From Hyphomicrobiaceae bacterium (GTDB lineage Bacteria; Pseudomonadota; Alphaproteobacteria; Rhizobiales; Aestuariivirgaceae): DNA of 64,000 nucleotides. The stretch covers positions 1-64,000 of the forward strand of contig OMIC01000039.1 of NCBI GenBank assembly GCA_900298995.1. Reading direction: 5' to 3'. Below, in pieces: positions 27,551 to 36,662 of the stretch. A model generated the notes under the pieces. That model did not search any database and was not told where the DNA came from. It saw only the letters and a list, made by a program, of their open reading frames with translations. Made by a program: the position numbers and the translations under genes. Each line of letters begins with the position of its first letter. Positions within the stretch are counted from its first letter, which is position 1.

Positions 27551-28711
27551 ATGGCCATTCCGAACCGCAACATCAATTATCCGACCGCCATCAAGTTCGG
27601 CGCCGGGCGTATCCGCGAGCTCGCCGATTTCTGCAAGGCGAACGGCATCAAGCGTCCGCTTCTGGTGACCGACAAGGGCCTCGCGGCCATGCCGATGACG
27701 GCGAAGATACTGGCCAGCCTGAAGAAGGCCGGGCTCAAGGCGGCGCTGTTTTCCGATGTGCGCCCCAACCCTGTGGAAGAGAACGTGCTGGCGGGCTGCA
27801 AGGTGTTCACAGACGGCAGGCATGACGGCGTGGTGGCGCTGGGCGGCGGCTCGGGCCTCGACACGGGCAAGCTCATCGCGCTGATGCATGCGCAGAACAT
27901 TTCGGTCTTCGAGCTCGAGGACATCGGCGACTGGTGGACGAGGGCCGATGCCTCGGTGATTGCCCCCATCATTGCGGTGCCGACCACGGCGGGCACAGGC
28001 TCGGAAGTAGGCCGGGCGGGCGTCATCACCCATCCGATCACCCATGAGAAGAAGATCATCTTCCACCCGGCCATCATGCCCAGGGTGGCGATCCTCGATC
28101 CCGAACTCACCGTGGGCCTGCCGCCGAAGCTCACGGCGGCCACCGGCATGGATGCGCTGGCGCACAATCTCGAGGCCTATTGCGCGCCCTTCTATCATCC
28201 GTGGTCGGCGGGTGTCGCCCTCGAGGGCATGCGGTTGGTGAAGGACAATCTCGCCAGGGCCGTGAAGAAGCCGAAGGACCTCGATGCGCGTGGCAACATG
28301 CTGGTGGCCTCGGCCATGGGCGCCACCGCCTTCCAGCGCGGGCTGGGCGCCATTCATGCGCTGGCCCATCCGTTCGGCGGGCTCTATGACGCGCACCATG
28401 GCCTCCTGAACGGCATCATCATGCCCTATGTGCTGAAGGCCAACCGCCGCAAGATCGAGAAGGACATCGTCCGCGCCGCCGCCTATCTGGGCATCAAGGG
28501 CGGGTTCGACGGCTTTCTCAAATGGATCCTGGCGCTCCGCAAGGAGATCGGCATTCCGCTTGCGCTGAAGGACATCGGCATCGACACCAAGCGACTGAAC
28601 GAGGTTGCGGCCATGGCGGTGAGAGACCCCTCGGCCGGCGGCAACCCGATCCAGTTCACCGAAAAGCAGTACAAGGCGCTGGCCAGGAAGTGCGTGACGG
28701 GCGATCTCTGA
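27551..28711 (+). CDS. Iron-containing (type III) alcohol dehydrogenase
   Basis: A 386-residue NAD(P)-dependent alcohol dehydrogenase. Nucleotide-binding GGGSGLDTGKLIAL is at about residue 96. The metal ligands are in ATGMDALAHNLEAY (Asp and His) and GAIHALAHPFGGLYDAHHGLLNGI (two His), both intact, so the enzyme should be active. AGGAGA precedes the ATG. As last gene of the amidohydrolase/ligase operon, it would oxidise the hydroxyl of a gamma-glutamylated amino-alcohol to an aldehyde. No aldehyde dehydrogenase is found nearby. A general alcohol or lactaldehyde role is the alternative. Confidence 0.93.
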   Translation: MAIPNRNINYPTAIKFGAGRIRELADFCKANGIKRPLLVTDKGLAAMPMTAKILASLKKAGLKAALFSDVRPNPVEENVLAGCKVFTDGRHDGVVALGGGSGLDTGKLIALMHAQNISVFELEDIGDWWTRADASVIAPIIAVPTTAGTGSEVGRAGVITHPITHEKKIIFHPAIMPRVAILDPELTVGLPPKLTAATGMDALAHNLEAYCAPFYHPWSAGVALEGMRLVKDNLARAVKKPKDLDARGNMLVASAMGATAFQRGLGAIHALAHPFGGLYDAHHGLLNGIIMPYVLKANRRKIEKDIVRAAAYLGIKGGFDGFLKWILALRKEIGIPLALKDIGIDTKRLNEVAAMAVRDPSAGGNPIQFTEKQYKALARKCVTGDL

Positions 28712-28779
28712 ACCGGGCATCCTGATCGCGTCCTCCGCACGGACCGGTTCAACCGGCTTGACTCCTTTCGCCGTTTATG

Positions 28780-28794
28780 GAACAAAACAGGAAC
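28780..28794 (+). promoter_or_regulatory. LexA (SOS) box of the imuA-imuB-dnaE2 operon
   Basis: GAAC-N7-GAAC, read GAACAAAACAGGAAC, is the reverse complement of the alphaproteobacterial SOS box GTTC-N7-GTTC. It ends 19 bases before the imuA ATG. A TTGACT hexamer lies 16 bases upstream, so the repressor would cover the start region of that promoter. The match is exact in the eight conserved bases and the site lies at the classic LexA-controlled cassette. Confidence 0.88.
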
Positions 28795-28813
28795 AATCGG
28801 GATCTTGTCCGTC

Positions 28814-29710
28814 ATGCGTTGGAAACCGGCACAGCAGGGTGCGCGGGGCAGGGAGACTTGCACCGCCGTCACCTCTTTTCACCCGGGCGGGGATTTGCCT
28901 GCCCTGCTCGCGGCCTTGCGGGCGCAGATCGACAGGCTCGAACAGGGCCAGGCGCGGTTTGCGCCGCAGGCGGCGCGCAACGCGCCGTGGCGCACCGGCC
29001 TGTCCGTGCTTGACCGGCATCTTCCTGCCCAGGGCCTGCAGCGGGCGGGCCTGCATGATGTCTCGCCGCTGGCCCCCGGAGACCAGCCGGCCGCCATGGG
29101 CTTCGCGCTCGCCCTGGCCCTGTGCCGTCTGGATGACGGGCAGGAGCGCCGCCCGCTGCTGTGGTGCAGGCTTGCCGCGCAGGAGCGTGAATATGGCAGG
29201 CTCTATGGCCATGGACTCGAACGCCTGGGTCTGCCCCGCCAGCGCTTCGTGACGGTCAGCCTGCGAAAACCCGCCGATCTGCTCTGGGTGATGGAGGAGG
29301 CGCTCAAGTCGGGCGCGCTGGCCGCCATCATCGCTGACGCCGATGCCGCGCGTGCCGATCTCACTGTCACCCGCCGCCTGTCGCTCGCCGCAGCGGCGGG
29401 CAAATCCGCCGCCATCCTCACCTTCGCCAGGCCAGGCGCCTCCGCCACCGCGAGCCACACGCGCTGGCTGGCGGGCGCGGGTCCCTCCGCGAGCCCGCCC
29501 GATGACGTGCTCGCCCCGGGGCCTGCCTGCTGGCACATCGAATTGACCCGCGCCCGGGGCGGCCGCCCCGGCGCCTGGACCGTGGAATGGCATCATGCGC
29601 AGTCTCGTTTCTCTCTGGTTTCCGGAATTTCCCATCGAGCGATTCATCCGCGCACGGATCAAAATGGGGCGGACGCCACCACCCGTGGGCCTGCCCTTCG
29701 CACTGGTTGA
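28814..29710 (+). CDS. imuA: ImuA, RecA-like component of the mutagenesis cassette
   Basis: ImuA joins ImuB and DnaE2 in damage-induced translesion synthesis. The protein (298 residues from ATG 28814) has the ALLAALRAQIDRLEQ N-terminal segment and a degenerate RecA-like core (WCRLAAQEREYGRLYGHGL and LAAIIADADAARADLTVTRRL). No intact Walker A is seen, as expected for ImuA. The start is uncertain: TTG 28805 and ATG 28814 are both possible and neither has a good ribosome-binding site. Its 3' end overlaps imuB by about 116 bases in another frame. Control is by the LexA box just upstream. Confidence 0.85.
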   Translation: MRWKPAQQGARGRETCTAVTSFHPGGDLPALLAALRAQIDRLEQGQARFAPQAARNAPWRTGLSVLDRHLPAQGLQRAGLHDVSPLAPGDQPAAMGFALALALCRLDDGQERRPLLWCRLAAQEREYGRLYGHGLERLGLPRQRFVTVSLRKPADLLWVMEEALKSGALAAIIADADAARADLTVTRRLSLAAAAGKSAAILTFARPGASATASHTRWLAGAGPSASPPDDVLAPGPACWHIELTRARGGRPGAWTVEWHHAQSRFSLVSGISHRAIHPRTDQNGADATTRGPALRTG

Positions 29711-31112
29711 AAACGGCCGGGCGGGCCTGCGTCTTGCAGCGGTCAATGCCGCGGCGCGCGGCTTCGGCCTTGCGCGCGGCATGCGGCTTGCCGATGCGCG
29801 CGCCCAGCTCCCCGACCTGCTCACCGAGGCGCATGCACCGGAGGACGACATCAACAGCCTTCTCGGCCTGTGCCGCTGGATGGAACGCTACAGCCCGTGG
29901 GTCGCGCCCGATCCGCCCGACGGCGTGCTGCTGGATGTCACCGGCATTCCCCATCTCTTCGGCGGCGAAGCGCGCATGCTGGCCGAGATCACCGCACGCC
30001 TCGCGCGCTACGGCTTCAGCCTGCGCGCCGGGCAGGGCGCGACGGTCGGGGCTGCCTGGGCGCTGGCGCGCCACGACGCCAGGGACCTCGCAGGTCTTCC
30101 CGTCGAGGCGCTGCGCATCGATGCCGCAGCGGCGAAAACGCTGCGCCGCCTCGGACTGCGGACGGTCGGCGCGCTGCAGGCCATTCCCCGCGCCGCTCTG
30201 GCCCGCCGCTTCCGTGGCGAGAGCCTGGGCGAGAATGTGCTGATCCGGCTCGATGAGATGATGGGCCTGCGGGACGAGCCGCTGAATCCGCTCAATCCCC
30301 CCGGTTCCTTCATGGCGCACCGCACGCTGATGGAACCCGTCATTCATGCGGAGGGGCTTGAAACCGTTCTTGCCGGACTGGTCGATCTTCTCTGCCGCGA
30401 TCTAGACCTGGCGGGAAAGGGCGCGTTGCGGCTGATCCTCAAGCTCTTCCGCAGCGATGGCTCGCGGGTCAATCTCCCGGCGGGCTTCTCGGTCGCCACC
30501 CATGATCCGCGTCACATGCTGCGTGTGCTGAAGCCGAAACTCGAAGCCGTGGATGCCGGCTTTGGAATCGATGCCATGACGCTCGAGGCGCGCGAGACGG
30601 CGGCTGCGCCGGTCCGGCAGCACGGCTTTCTGGAGGATGGCGCCACGCTGGCGCTCGAACAGCTGAATGATCGGGTGCTGAACCGCCATGCGGCACCCTT
30701 CCTTGCCCTTGAGGAGGCAGCAAGCCACATCCCCGAACGCGCCGAAACGCCGCGCCCCGCCACCCGTGCCCCGCCCGCCGGGCTTCTGCCGCCCGGCCGC
30801 AGGGCCTCAGCGTCCGTCGCGCGTCCGCTGCTCATCTTCGAGGCGCCCGAGCCCGTCGCGGTTGTCGCCGCCGTGCCCGATGGCCCGCCGATGCGGCTCA
30901 CCTGGCGGCGGGTGACGCGGCGCATCGTCAAGGCGCAGGGACCTGAGCGCATCGCGCCGGAATGGTGGCGGCTGGCCGAAGGCGTGCGCCCGCGCGACTA
31001 TTACATCGCCGAGGACGAGCAGGGCCGCCGCTACTGGCTCTACCGCGAGGGCCTCTATGGCGAGCCGGACGAGCCGCAGCCCAGATGGTTCGTACACGGA
31101 TTGTCAGCATGA
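29595..31112 (+). CDS. imuB: ImuB, catalytically inactive Y-family polymerase subunit
   Basis: A 505-residue DinB-like protein. It starts MRSLVSLWFPEFPIERFIRA where active Y polymerases carry the DMDAFFA metal-binding segment, and has GVLLDVTGIPHLFGGEAR in place of SIDEAFLD, so the acidic catalytic residues are absent, as known for ImuB. The C-terminal family tail RDYYIAEDEQGRRYWLYREG is present. ImuB acts as an adaptor linking DnaE2, the beta clamp and ImuA. Its start lies inside imuA and its TGA overlaps the dnaE2 ATG (ATGA). Confidence 0.93.
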   Translation: MRSLVSLWFPEFPIERFIRARIKMGRTPPPVGLPFALVENGRAGLRLAAVNAAARGFGLARGMRLADARAQLPDLLTEAHAPEDDINSLLGLCRWMERYSPWVAPDPPDGVLLDVTGIPHLFGGEARMLAEITARLARYGFSLRAGQGATVGAAWALARHDARDLAGLPVEALRIDAAAAKTLRRLGLRTVGALQAIPRAALARRFRGESLGENVLIRLDEMMGLRDEPLNPLNPPGSFMAHRTLMEPVIHAEGLETVLAGLVDLLCRDLDLAGKGALRLILKLFRSDGSRVNLPAGFSVATHDPRHMLRVLKPKLEAVDAGFGIDAMTLEARETAAAPVRQHGFLEDGATLALEQLNDRVLNRHAAPFLALEEAASHIPERAETPRPATRAPPAGLLPPGRRASASVARPLLIFEAPEPVAVVAAVPDGPPMRLTWRRVTRRIVKAQGPERIAPEWWRLAEGVRPRDYYIAEDEQGRRYWLYREGLYGEPDEPQPRWFVHGLSA

Positions 31113-34100
31113 GTGGCTATGCCGAGCTGCAATGCGCCAGCAATTTCTCGTTTCTGCGCGGCGCCTCCCATCCTGAGGAGCTGGCCATGCAGGCCCGGCA
31201 TCTGGGGCTTGCGGCGCTGGCGGTGACCGACCGCAACACGCTGGCCGGCGTGGTGCGCGCCCATGCGGCGGCGAAGGATGCCGGGATGCGCTTCATCGTC
31301 GGCGCCAGGCTCGATCTCGCAGAGCCGGACATCTCGCTTCTTGCCTATCCAACGGACAGGGCGGCCTATGGCGCGCTCTGCCGGCTCATCAGCCTGGGGC
31401 AACGGCGGGCGGGAAAGGGCCGCTGCCGCATCACGCTGGAGGATGTTCTCGGCCATGCCCCGGGCCTGATCTTCGCGCTGCTTGCCGCAGGCACGGAACA
31501 TCTGCCGGACCTGCGCCGCCGCCTGAAGGCGCCGCTCTACCTCGCGGCAAACCATCATTACCGTGGCGATGACCGGGTGCGGCTGAACCGGCTTGCCGAT
31601 CTCGCGCACCGCCACCGCACGGAGCTGCTCGCCACCAATGACGTGCTCTATCACCACGCATCGCGTCGCGTGCTGCAGGATGTGGTGACGGCGATCCGCG
31701 AGGGGGTGACGGTGCCGGGAGCCGGACATCTGCTCGAAGCCAATGCCGAGCGCCACCTGAAGACGCCGGAAGAAATGTCCAGACTGTTCCGCGATCATCC
31801 GCGCGCCATCGCCAACACGCTCGTCATTGCCGAGGCCTGCCGCTTCTCGCTCGATGAACTCCGCTATGAATATCCCGAGGAGCCCGTGCCCCCTGGCAGC
31901 ACCCCGCAGGCCCATCTCGCCCATCTCGCCTGGGAGGGAGCCGCGCAGCGTTACCCGCAGGGCATTCCGCCCAGGGTCAGGACCAGCATCGCGCGCGAGC
32001 TGGAGCTGATCGGACGGCTCAACTACGCGCCCTATTTCCTGACGGTCCACGACATCGTGCAGTTTGCCCGCAGCCAGGACCCGCCGATCCTCTGCCAGGG
32101 GCGCGGCTCGGCGGCCAATTCCGCGGTCTGCTATGCGATCGGCATCACCGCAGTCGATCCCAGCCAGATCGAGCTTCTCTTCGAGCGGTTCATTTCCGAG
32201 GAACGCAGGGAGCCGCCCGACATAGACGTCGATTTCGAGCATGAGCGCCGCGAGCTGGTGATCCAGTACATCTATCCCCGCTATGGCCGCGCGCGCGCAG
32301 GCCTTGCCGCCACCGTCATCACCTATCGCGGCCGTTCCGCCATGCGCGAGGTGGGCAAGGCCATGGGCCTGTCGGAGGATGTGACGGCGGCGCTCGCCGG
32401 CATTGTCTGGGGACGGATGCAGGAGGATGTCGACGGCGGCAGGCTGAGCGAGGCGGGCCTTGACCCCGATGATCCGCTGCTCGCCCGGGTGATTGCGCTC
32501 GCTGGCGAGATCCAGGGCTTTCCCCGCCATCTCTCGCAGCATGTGGGCGGCTTCGTGCTGACCAAGGGACGGCTGGACGAGACGGTTCCCATCGGCAATG
32601 CCGCCATGGCGGAGCGTACCTTCATCGAATGGGACAAGGACGATATCGACACGCTGGGCATTCTGAAGATCGATGTGCTGGCGCTGGGCATGCTCACCTG
32701 CATCCAGAAGAGCTTCGAGATGATGGAGGCGTGGTACGGCCTCCGATATGAGCTGGCCACCCTGCCGCGCGAGGACCCGGAGGTCTATGACATGCTCTGC
32801 CGGGCCGACTCGGTCGGCGTCTTTCAGGTCGAGAGCCGGGCGCAGATGAACATGCTGCCGAGGCTCAGGCCGCGCTGCTTCTATGACCTCGTGATCGAAG
32901 TGGCGATCGTCAGGCCGGGGCCCATCCAGGGCGATATGGTGCATCCCTATCTCAGGCGCCGCGACGGACTCGAACCCGAGCATTATCCGGCGCCGCATCC
33001 TGATTTCGGCCCGCCGGACGAATTGCGCCAGGTGCTCGGCCGCACCAGGGGCGTGCCGTTGTTCCAGGAACAGGCGATGAAGCTCGCCATGGTGGCGGCC
33101 GAATTCACCGCAGGCGAACTCAACGAATTGCGCAAGGCCATGGCCACCTTCCGCCGCCGCGGCACCATCGGCAGGCTTGAGCAGAAAATGGTGAACCGCA
33201 TGGTGGAGCGCGGCTATGACGCTGCCTTTGCCGCGCGCTGTTTCAGCCAGATCAAGGGCTTTGGCGAATATGGCTTTCCTGAAAGCCATGCCGCGAGCTT
33301 CGCGCATCTCGTCTATGTCTCTGCCTGGCTCAAACGCCATCATCCGGAAGTGTTCGCGGCGGCACTGCTCAATTCCCAGCCCATGGGCTTTTATGCGCCC
33401 GCCCAGATCGTGCGCGATGCGCGCGAGCACGGGGTGGAGGTGCGGCCCGTCGATGTCAGCTTCTCCATGTGGGATTCGGGCCTGGAGGAGCCTTCCGGCG
33501 GCAGCCGGGCCGCGCTGCGTCTCGGGATGCGCGAGGTTGACGGCCTCAGGGCAGAGGATGCCGCACTGCTCCTTAAAGTCCGTACACAGATGACATCGCT
33601 GTCGGTTCAGTCATTGCATGGGGCGGGTATTCCGGTGCCCGCGCTGGAGAGGCTTGCCGCTGCCGACTGCTTCCGCTCGCTGGGCCTCGACCGGCGGGCC
33701 GCGCTGTGGGAGGTGAAGGCGCTGGCCAGGGCGCAGCCGCTGCCGCTCTTTGCCTTCGCGCAAGCCAGCGGGCAGGGCGCGGAGACGCCCGTGAGGCTTC
33801 CCGCCATGCCGCTCTCCGAGCATGTGGTGAATGACTATCAGACGCTCAGGCTGTCGCTGAAGGCCCATCCCATGGAGTTTCTGCGCGGCCTGTGCGACGA
33901 GCGCAGGGTGACCGACAACGCAAGGCTCAAGCGCCTGCGCACTGGCGCAGCCGTCACCGTGGCGGGTGTCGTTCTGGTGCGCCAGCGCCCTGGTTCGGCC
34001 AAGGGCGTGGTCTTCGTGACGCTGGAGGATGAGTTCGCCGTCTGCAACGCCGTGATCTGGCCGCAGGTTCTGGAGACCCACCGCGCCGTGGTGATGGGCG

Positions 34101-34345
34101 CGCGCCTCATGCTGATCACGGGACGGGTGCAGAGGACGGGCGACATCATCCATGTGGTGGCCCGGCGCATCGAGGACTGTTCAGCCTGGCTCGCCCTGCT
34201 GACCGAGGAAGGCCAGTTGCTCAGGCATGCGCTGGCCCGTGCCGATGAGGCGGCCCGTCCGGGCCCCGCGCCGCATCAGCCGCGGCCTGCGGGGCGGCAT
34301 CCGCGCCAGGTCAGGGTGATCCCGAAGAGCCGCGATTTCCACTGA
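31109..34345 (+). CDS. dnaE2: Error-prone DNA polymerase DnaE2
   Basis: A C-family polymerase of 1078 residues that carries out SOS mutagenesis and lesion bypass with ImuA/ImuB. The N-terminal PHP region starts SGYAELQCASNFSFLRGASHP. The polymerase active site is in EPPDIDVDFEHERRELV (three aspartates) near residue 370. The C-terminus has the OB-fold segment AVTVAGVVLVRQRPGSAKGV. The track's start at 30962 lies within imuB; ATG 31109 overlaps the imuB stop and gives the family length. Its stop lies in a palindrome shared with the convergent tspO stop. Confidence 0.97.
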   Translation: MSGYAELQCASNFSFLRGASHPEELAMQARHLGLAALAVTDRNTLAGVVRAHAAAKDAGMRFIVGARLDLAEPDISLLAYPTDRAAYGALCRLISLGQRRAGKGRCRITLEDVLGHAPGLIFALLAAGTEHLPDLRRRLKAPLYLAANHHYRGDDRVRLNRLADLAHRHRTELLATNDVLYHHASRRVLQDVVTAIREGVTVPGAGHLLEANAERHLKTPEEMSRLFRDHPRAIANTLVIAEACRFSLDELRYEYPEEPVPPGSTPQAHLAHLAWEGAAQRYPQGIPPRVRTSIARELELIGRLNYAPYFLTVHDIVQFARSQDPPILCQGRGSAANSAVCYAIGITAVDPSQIELLFERFISEERREPPDIDVDFEHERRELVIQYIYPRYGRARAGLAATVITYRGRSAMREVGKAMGLSEDVTAALAGIVWGRMQEDVDGGRLSEAGLDPDDPLLARVIALAGEIQGFPRHLSQHVGGFVLTKGRLDETVPIGNAAMAERTFIEWDKDDIDTLGILKIDVLALGMLTCIQKSFEMMEAWYGLRYELATLPREDPEVYDMLCRADSVGVFQVESRAQMNMLPRLRPRCFYDLVIEVAIVRPGPIQGDMVHPYLRRRDGLEPEHYPAPHPDFGPPDELRQVLGRTRGVPLFQEQAMKLAMVAAEFTAGELNELRKAMATFRRRGTIGRLEQKMVNRMVERGYDAAFAARCFSQIKGFGEYGFPESHAASFAHLVYVSAWLKRHHPEVFAAALLNSQPMGFYAPAQIVRDAREHGVEVRPVDVSFSMWDSGLEEPSGGSRAALRLGMREVDGLRAEDAALLLKVRTQMTSLSVQSLHGAGIPVPALERLAAADCFRSLGLDRRAALWEVKALARAQPLPLFAFAQASGQGAETPVRLPAMPLSEHVVNDYQTLRLSLKAHPMEFLRGLCDERRVTDNARLKRLRTGAAVTVAGVVLVRQRPGSAKGVVFVTLEDEFAVCNAVIWPQVLETHRAVVMGARLMLITGRVQRTGDIIHVVARRIEDCSAWLALLTEEGQLLRHALARADEAARPGPAPHQPRPAGRHPRQVRVIPKSRDFH

Positions 34346-34354
34346 CCCGTCAGT
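34341..34354. repeat. Palindrome carrying the dnaE2 and tspO stop codons
   Basis: ACTGAC-CC-GTCAGT is a perfect inverted repeat. The TGA of dnaE2 and the TGA of the convergent tspO gene lie in its two arms. The loop of two bases is too tight for a good hairpin, so it probably reflects symmetric stop contexts rather than a terminator. Confidence 0.6.
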
Positions 34355-34817
34355 TCATCATCCAGATGGCGGCATTGAGCACGGCGGCAAAGCTGACCCA
34401 GGCGAGATAGGGCACGAAGAGCCAGCCCGCCGCCCGCGAGCGCGCGAAGAAGGCCAGCATGGTGAACAGCACGCCCAGCCACAGGAACACCACTTCGATG
34501 AGCGCCAGCCCCGGCGAGCGCGCCGCGAAGAACAGCAGCGTCCAGGCCAGATTGAGTGCCAGCTGCACGAAGAACAGGATCAGGGCGGGCCGCACCTGAT
34601 CGCCGGTCCGCCACACCAGCCAGGCCGCCACCGCCATCATGATGTAGAGCACCGTCCACACCGGCCCGAACACGGCGTCGGGCGGCGTCCAGGAAGGCTT
34701 GGCGATGGTGCGATACCAGTCCTCGATCGCGGTGGTGCTGGAGAGTCCGCCCAGCGTGCCGACCACGAGGCAGATCAGGATGAGAAGTGCAAGCACGGCC
34801 CATTTGTTGCGCAGCAT
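34350..34817 (-). CDS. tspO: TspO/MBR family membrane protein
   Basis: A 155-residue protein with five membrane helices, the tryptophan-rich sensory protein / peripheral benzodiazepine receptor family. Typical segments are WYRTIAKPSWTPPDAVFGPVWTVLYIMMAVAAW and LNLAWTLLFFAARSPGLALIEVV. TspO binds porphyrins and cholesterol-like ligands. The track's 286-residue version is a frame inside the NicO gene; I chose ATG 34817 because it gives the family length. The start overlaps or abuts the end of the NicO-family gene, so it is the last gene of the znuA operon; why it belongs there is unclear. Confidence 0.93.
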   Translation of the reverse strand: MLRNKWAVLALLILICLVVGTLGGLSSTTAIEDWYRTIAKPSWTPPDAVFGPVWTVLYIMMAVAAWLVWRTGDQVRPALILFFVQLALNLAWTLLFFAARSPGLALIEVVFLWLGVLFTMLAFFARSRAAGWLFVPYLAWVSFAAVLNAAIWMMN

Positions 34818-34822
34818 GTCCG

Positions 34823-35941
34823 TCACATCATGGCATTGGTTGAGTTGAGCGAACCGAGAAACAGGATTGCCCCGAGAAAGGCGATGGCAGCCCCGCCCGC
34901 CAGCCGCAGGAGAATGGCAAAGCCAGTCAGCAGCCGGTCGTTGCCGCGCATCATATGCGCGGCGAGCCGCTTTGAATAGACGGCAACGGCGGCGATCACC
35001 GATACGGTGATGAAGGTCCCCGCCGCCATGGCGAAGGCCGAGGCGATGCCCGCCCAGTAGAGCCCGAGCCCGTTGGCGAAGAGCAGGACCAGAATGGCCC
35101 CGGTGCAGGGGCGGATGCCCACGGCAAAAGCCAGCGAAAAGGCCCGCGCCAGCGACCAGTCGCCCTTGACCTCCGTCGCGGCGGGCAGATGCGCGTGCCC
35201 GCAGCCGCAATCGGGCCCGTGCACGTGATCTGCTCCGGCAGAGGGGTTCACGCGCGGCTCGAAGTTCGCGAAGTCATGCAGCGCTACGGCCTGGCGTGTC
35301 GTGATGCCGGCGGGTGCCGGCCGTCGCGCCGGCGCGAGCAGGCTGAGCCCCGTCCACACGAGATAGGCGCCCATCAGCGCGATCAGCGCATAGCTGGCGC
35401 TTTCGAGCAGGCCCGCCACGCTGCGTGCGGTGGAGCCGACGCTGGCCACGACGAGGAGCAGTGCGCTCACCAGGGCAATCGCGGTGAGAGCCTGGATGAT
35501 TGCGCTCATGAAGGAGATCAGCACGCCGCGCCGCAGTTCGCTTTCGGTGGCGAGAAGCCAGGCGGAGATCACCGCCTTGCCGTGGCCCGGTCCGGCGGCG
35601 TGGAACACGCCATAGGCAAAGCTCAGCAGCATCAGCGTCCAGGCGGCGGTGAGCGGTGAGGTACCCTTCATCTGGCGCAGTGTCGCGGAAAGCTTGCCGT
35701 AGAAGGCCTGCTGCCTGTCGCGCGCCCACAGCACCGGATCCTCGAGGAACGGCACCTCTGCCACCGTGCCGTCCTTGTTGCGCGGCTGGACCAGCAGCTT
35801 GCGCCGGTCGATCTTCGGCTGGGTTTCGGCCTGTCCGGCGGCGGGCGCGGTATCGGTCTGTGCCATGGCAGGCGGCGCCGCCGCCAGAACGATCCATGCA
35901 AGGGCGATGAGCCCGGCGAGAAGCCGCATCAGGCGGTGCAT
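34823..35941 (-). CDS. NicO/RcnA-family metal transporter
   Basis: A 372-residue inner-membrane protein with a signal-like N-terminus (ending AMA) and a periplasmic stretch of about 70 residues, followed by six helices. The family motif is AYGVFHAAGPGHGKAVISAWLL (near residue 108), and FAVGIRPCTGAILVLLFANGLG matches the second motif. A His/Cys-rich loop, DHVHGPDCGCGHAHLP, separates the halves and could bind metal. Relatives transport Ni2+/Co2+, often outward. Here a Zur box and znuA lie upstream and the DUF1007 gene overlaps by 13 bases, so zinc is the more likely metal. Direction of transport is not decided. Confidence 0.88.
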   Translation of the reverse strand: MHRLMRLLAGLIALAWIVLAAAPPAMAQTDTAPAAGQAETQPKIDRRKLLVQPRNKDGTVAEVPFLEDPVLWARDRQQAFYGKLSATLRQMKGTSPLTAAWTLMLLSFAYGVFHAAGPGHGKAVISAWLLATESELRRGVLISFMSAIIQALTAIALVSALLLVVASVGSTARSVAGLLESASYALIALMGAYLVWTGLSLLAPARRPAPAGITTRQAVALHDFANFEPRVNPSAGADHVHGPDCGCGHAHLPAATEVKGDWSLARAFSLAFAVGIRPCTGAILVLLFANGLGLYWAGIASAFAMAAGTFITVSVIAAVAVYSKRLAAHMMRGNDRLLTGFAILLRLAGGAAIAFLGAILFLGSLNSTNAMM

Positions 35942-36597
35942 TGAATGGTGACGGGCTGGGCGAAGAGCGCGCCGAAATCCTCCTCGGTCTCGGGCTTCCA
36001 GTCCGGACCCTTGGTGGCCAGCATGGCGCGCGTCTGCTCGAGTTCGGCGTCGGTGGGAACCGGCTTCACGACCAGCTTGCAGGGCGTCGGCATGGCGCCC
36101 AGAACCGACACCGGGTCATCGCCCGCATAGTCGAAGGCAATGAAGAAATCCGGATCATAGACCTTTGCCATGAAGGCGCCCCTGGTGGGGTCGAGAGGCG
36201 TCACCAGCGGCACCTGCATGTGCAATTGCAGCTTGCCGTTGGAATAGATCTGACCGGCGTCCCTCGCGGGGCCGAGCGCCTGCTTCTCGCCATTGAAGCG
36301 GATCACGGTGAAATACTCGTAGTCCTTGAGGGACGCCATGTTCTCCCGCGTCAGCGGGTCGAGTTCGGTGGGGTCATACACGCCATCGCCATTGGCATCG
36401 AGCCCTTCCAGCGCCATCAGGGCGTAGTTGTCGTCGAAGGTCCACATCAGGTTCATCGCCGTGATCTGGCCCTGGTCGTTGAACACCACGTCTGAGCGCA
36501 TCTCGACCCAGACATGCGGATGTGCGACGGCGGGCGCCGGCGTCATCGCTGCCAGTGCCAGAAGAGCCGTTGCCGTAAGCCCGCGCCGCGTGATCAT
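35929..36597 (-). CDS. DUF1007 periplasmic protein, partner of the NicO transporter
   Basis: A 222-residue exported protein with a signal peptide (residues 1-25, MITRRGLTATALLALAAMTP, cleavage after AVA). The mature N-terminus begins HPHVWVEM, where the His-x-His could bind a metal, a common trait of DUF1007. Later FTVIRFNGEKQ and FMAKVYDPDFFIAFDY are family segments. DUF1007 genes usually accompany NicO transporters, and a periplasmic metal-delivery role has been suggested. ATG 36597 has GAAGG upstream. It lies 65 bases after znuA and overlaps the NicO gene. Confidence 0.87.
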   Translation of the reverse strand: MITRRGLTATALLALAAMTPAPAVAHPHVWVEMRSDVVFNDQGQITAMNLMWTFDDNYALMALEGLDANGDGVYDPTELDPLTRENMASLKDYEYFTVIRFNGEKQALGPARDAGQIYSNGKLQLHMQVPLVTPLDPTRGAFMAKVYDPDFFIAFDYAGDDPVSVLGAMPTPCKLVVKPVPTDAELEQTRAMLATKGPDWKPETEEDFGALFAQPVTIQCTA

Positions 36598-36662
36598 GTG
36601 CCGCCTTCGTGAATCGCCGGAGGAATGATGCGGCAATGCGGCGAAAAAGTGAAGCCGCGCGC

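Noticed and set aside
31055-33430. 791-codon minus-strand ORF opposite dnaE2
   Set aside because: Antisense shadow; composition follows the complementary third positions of dnaE2.
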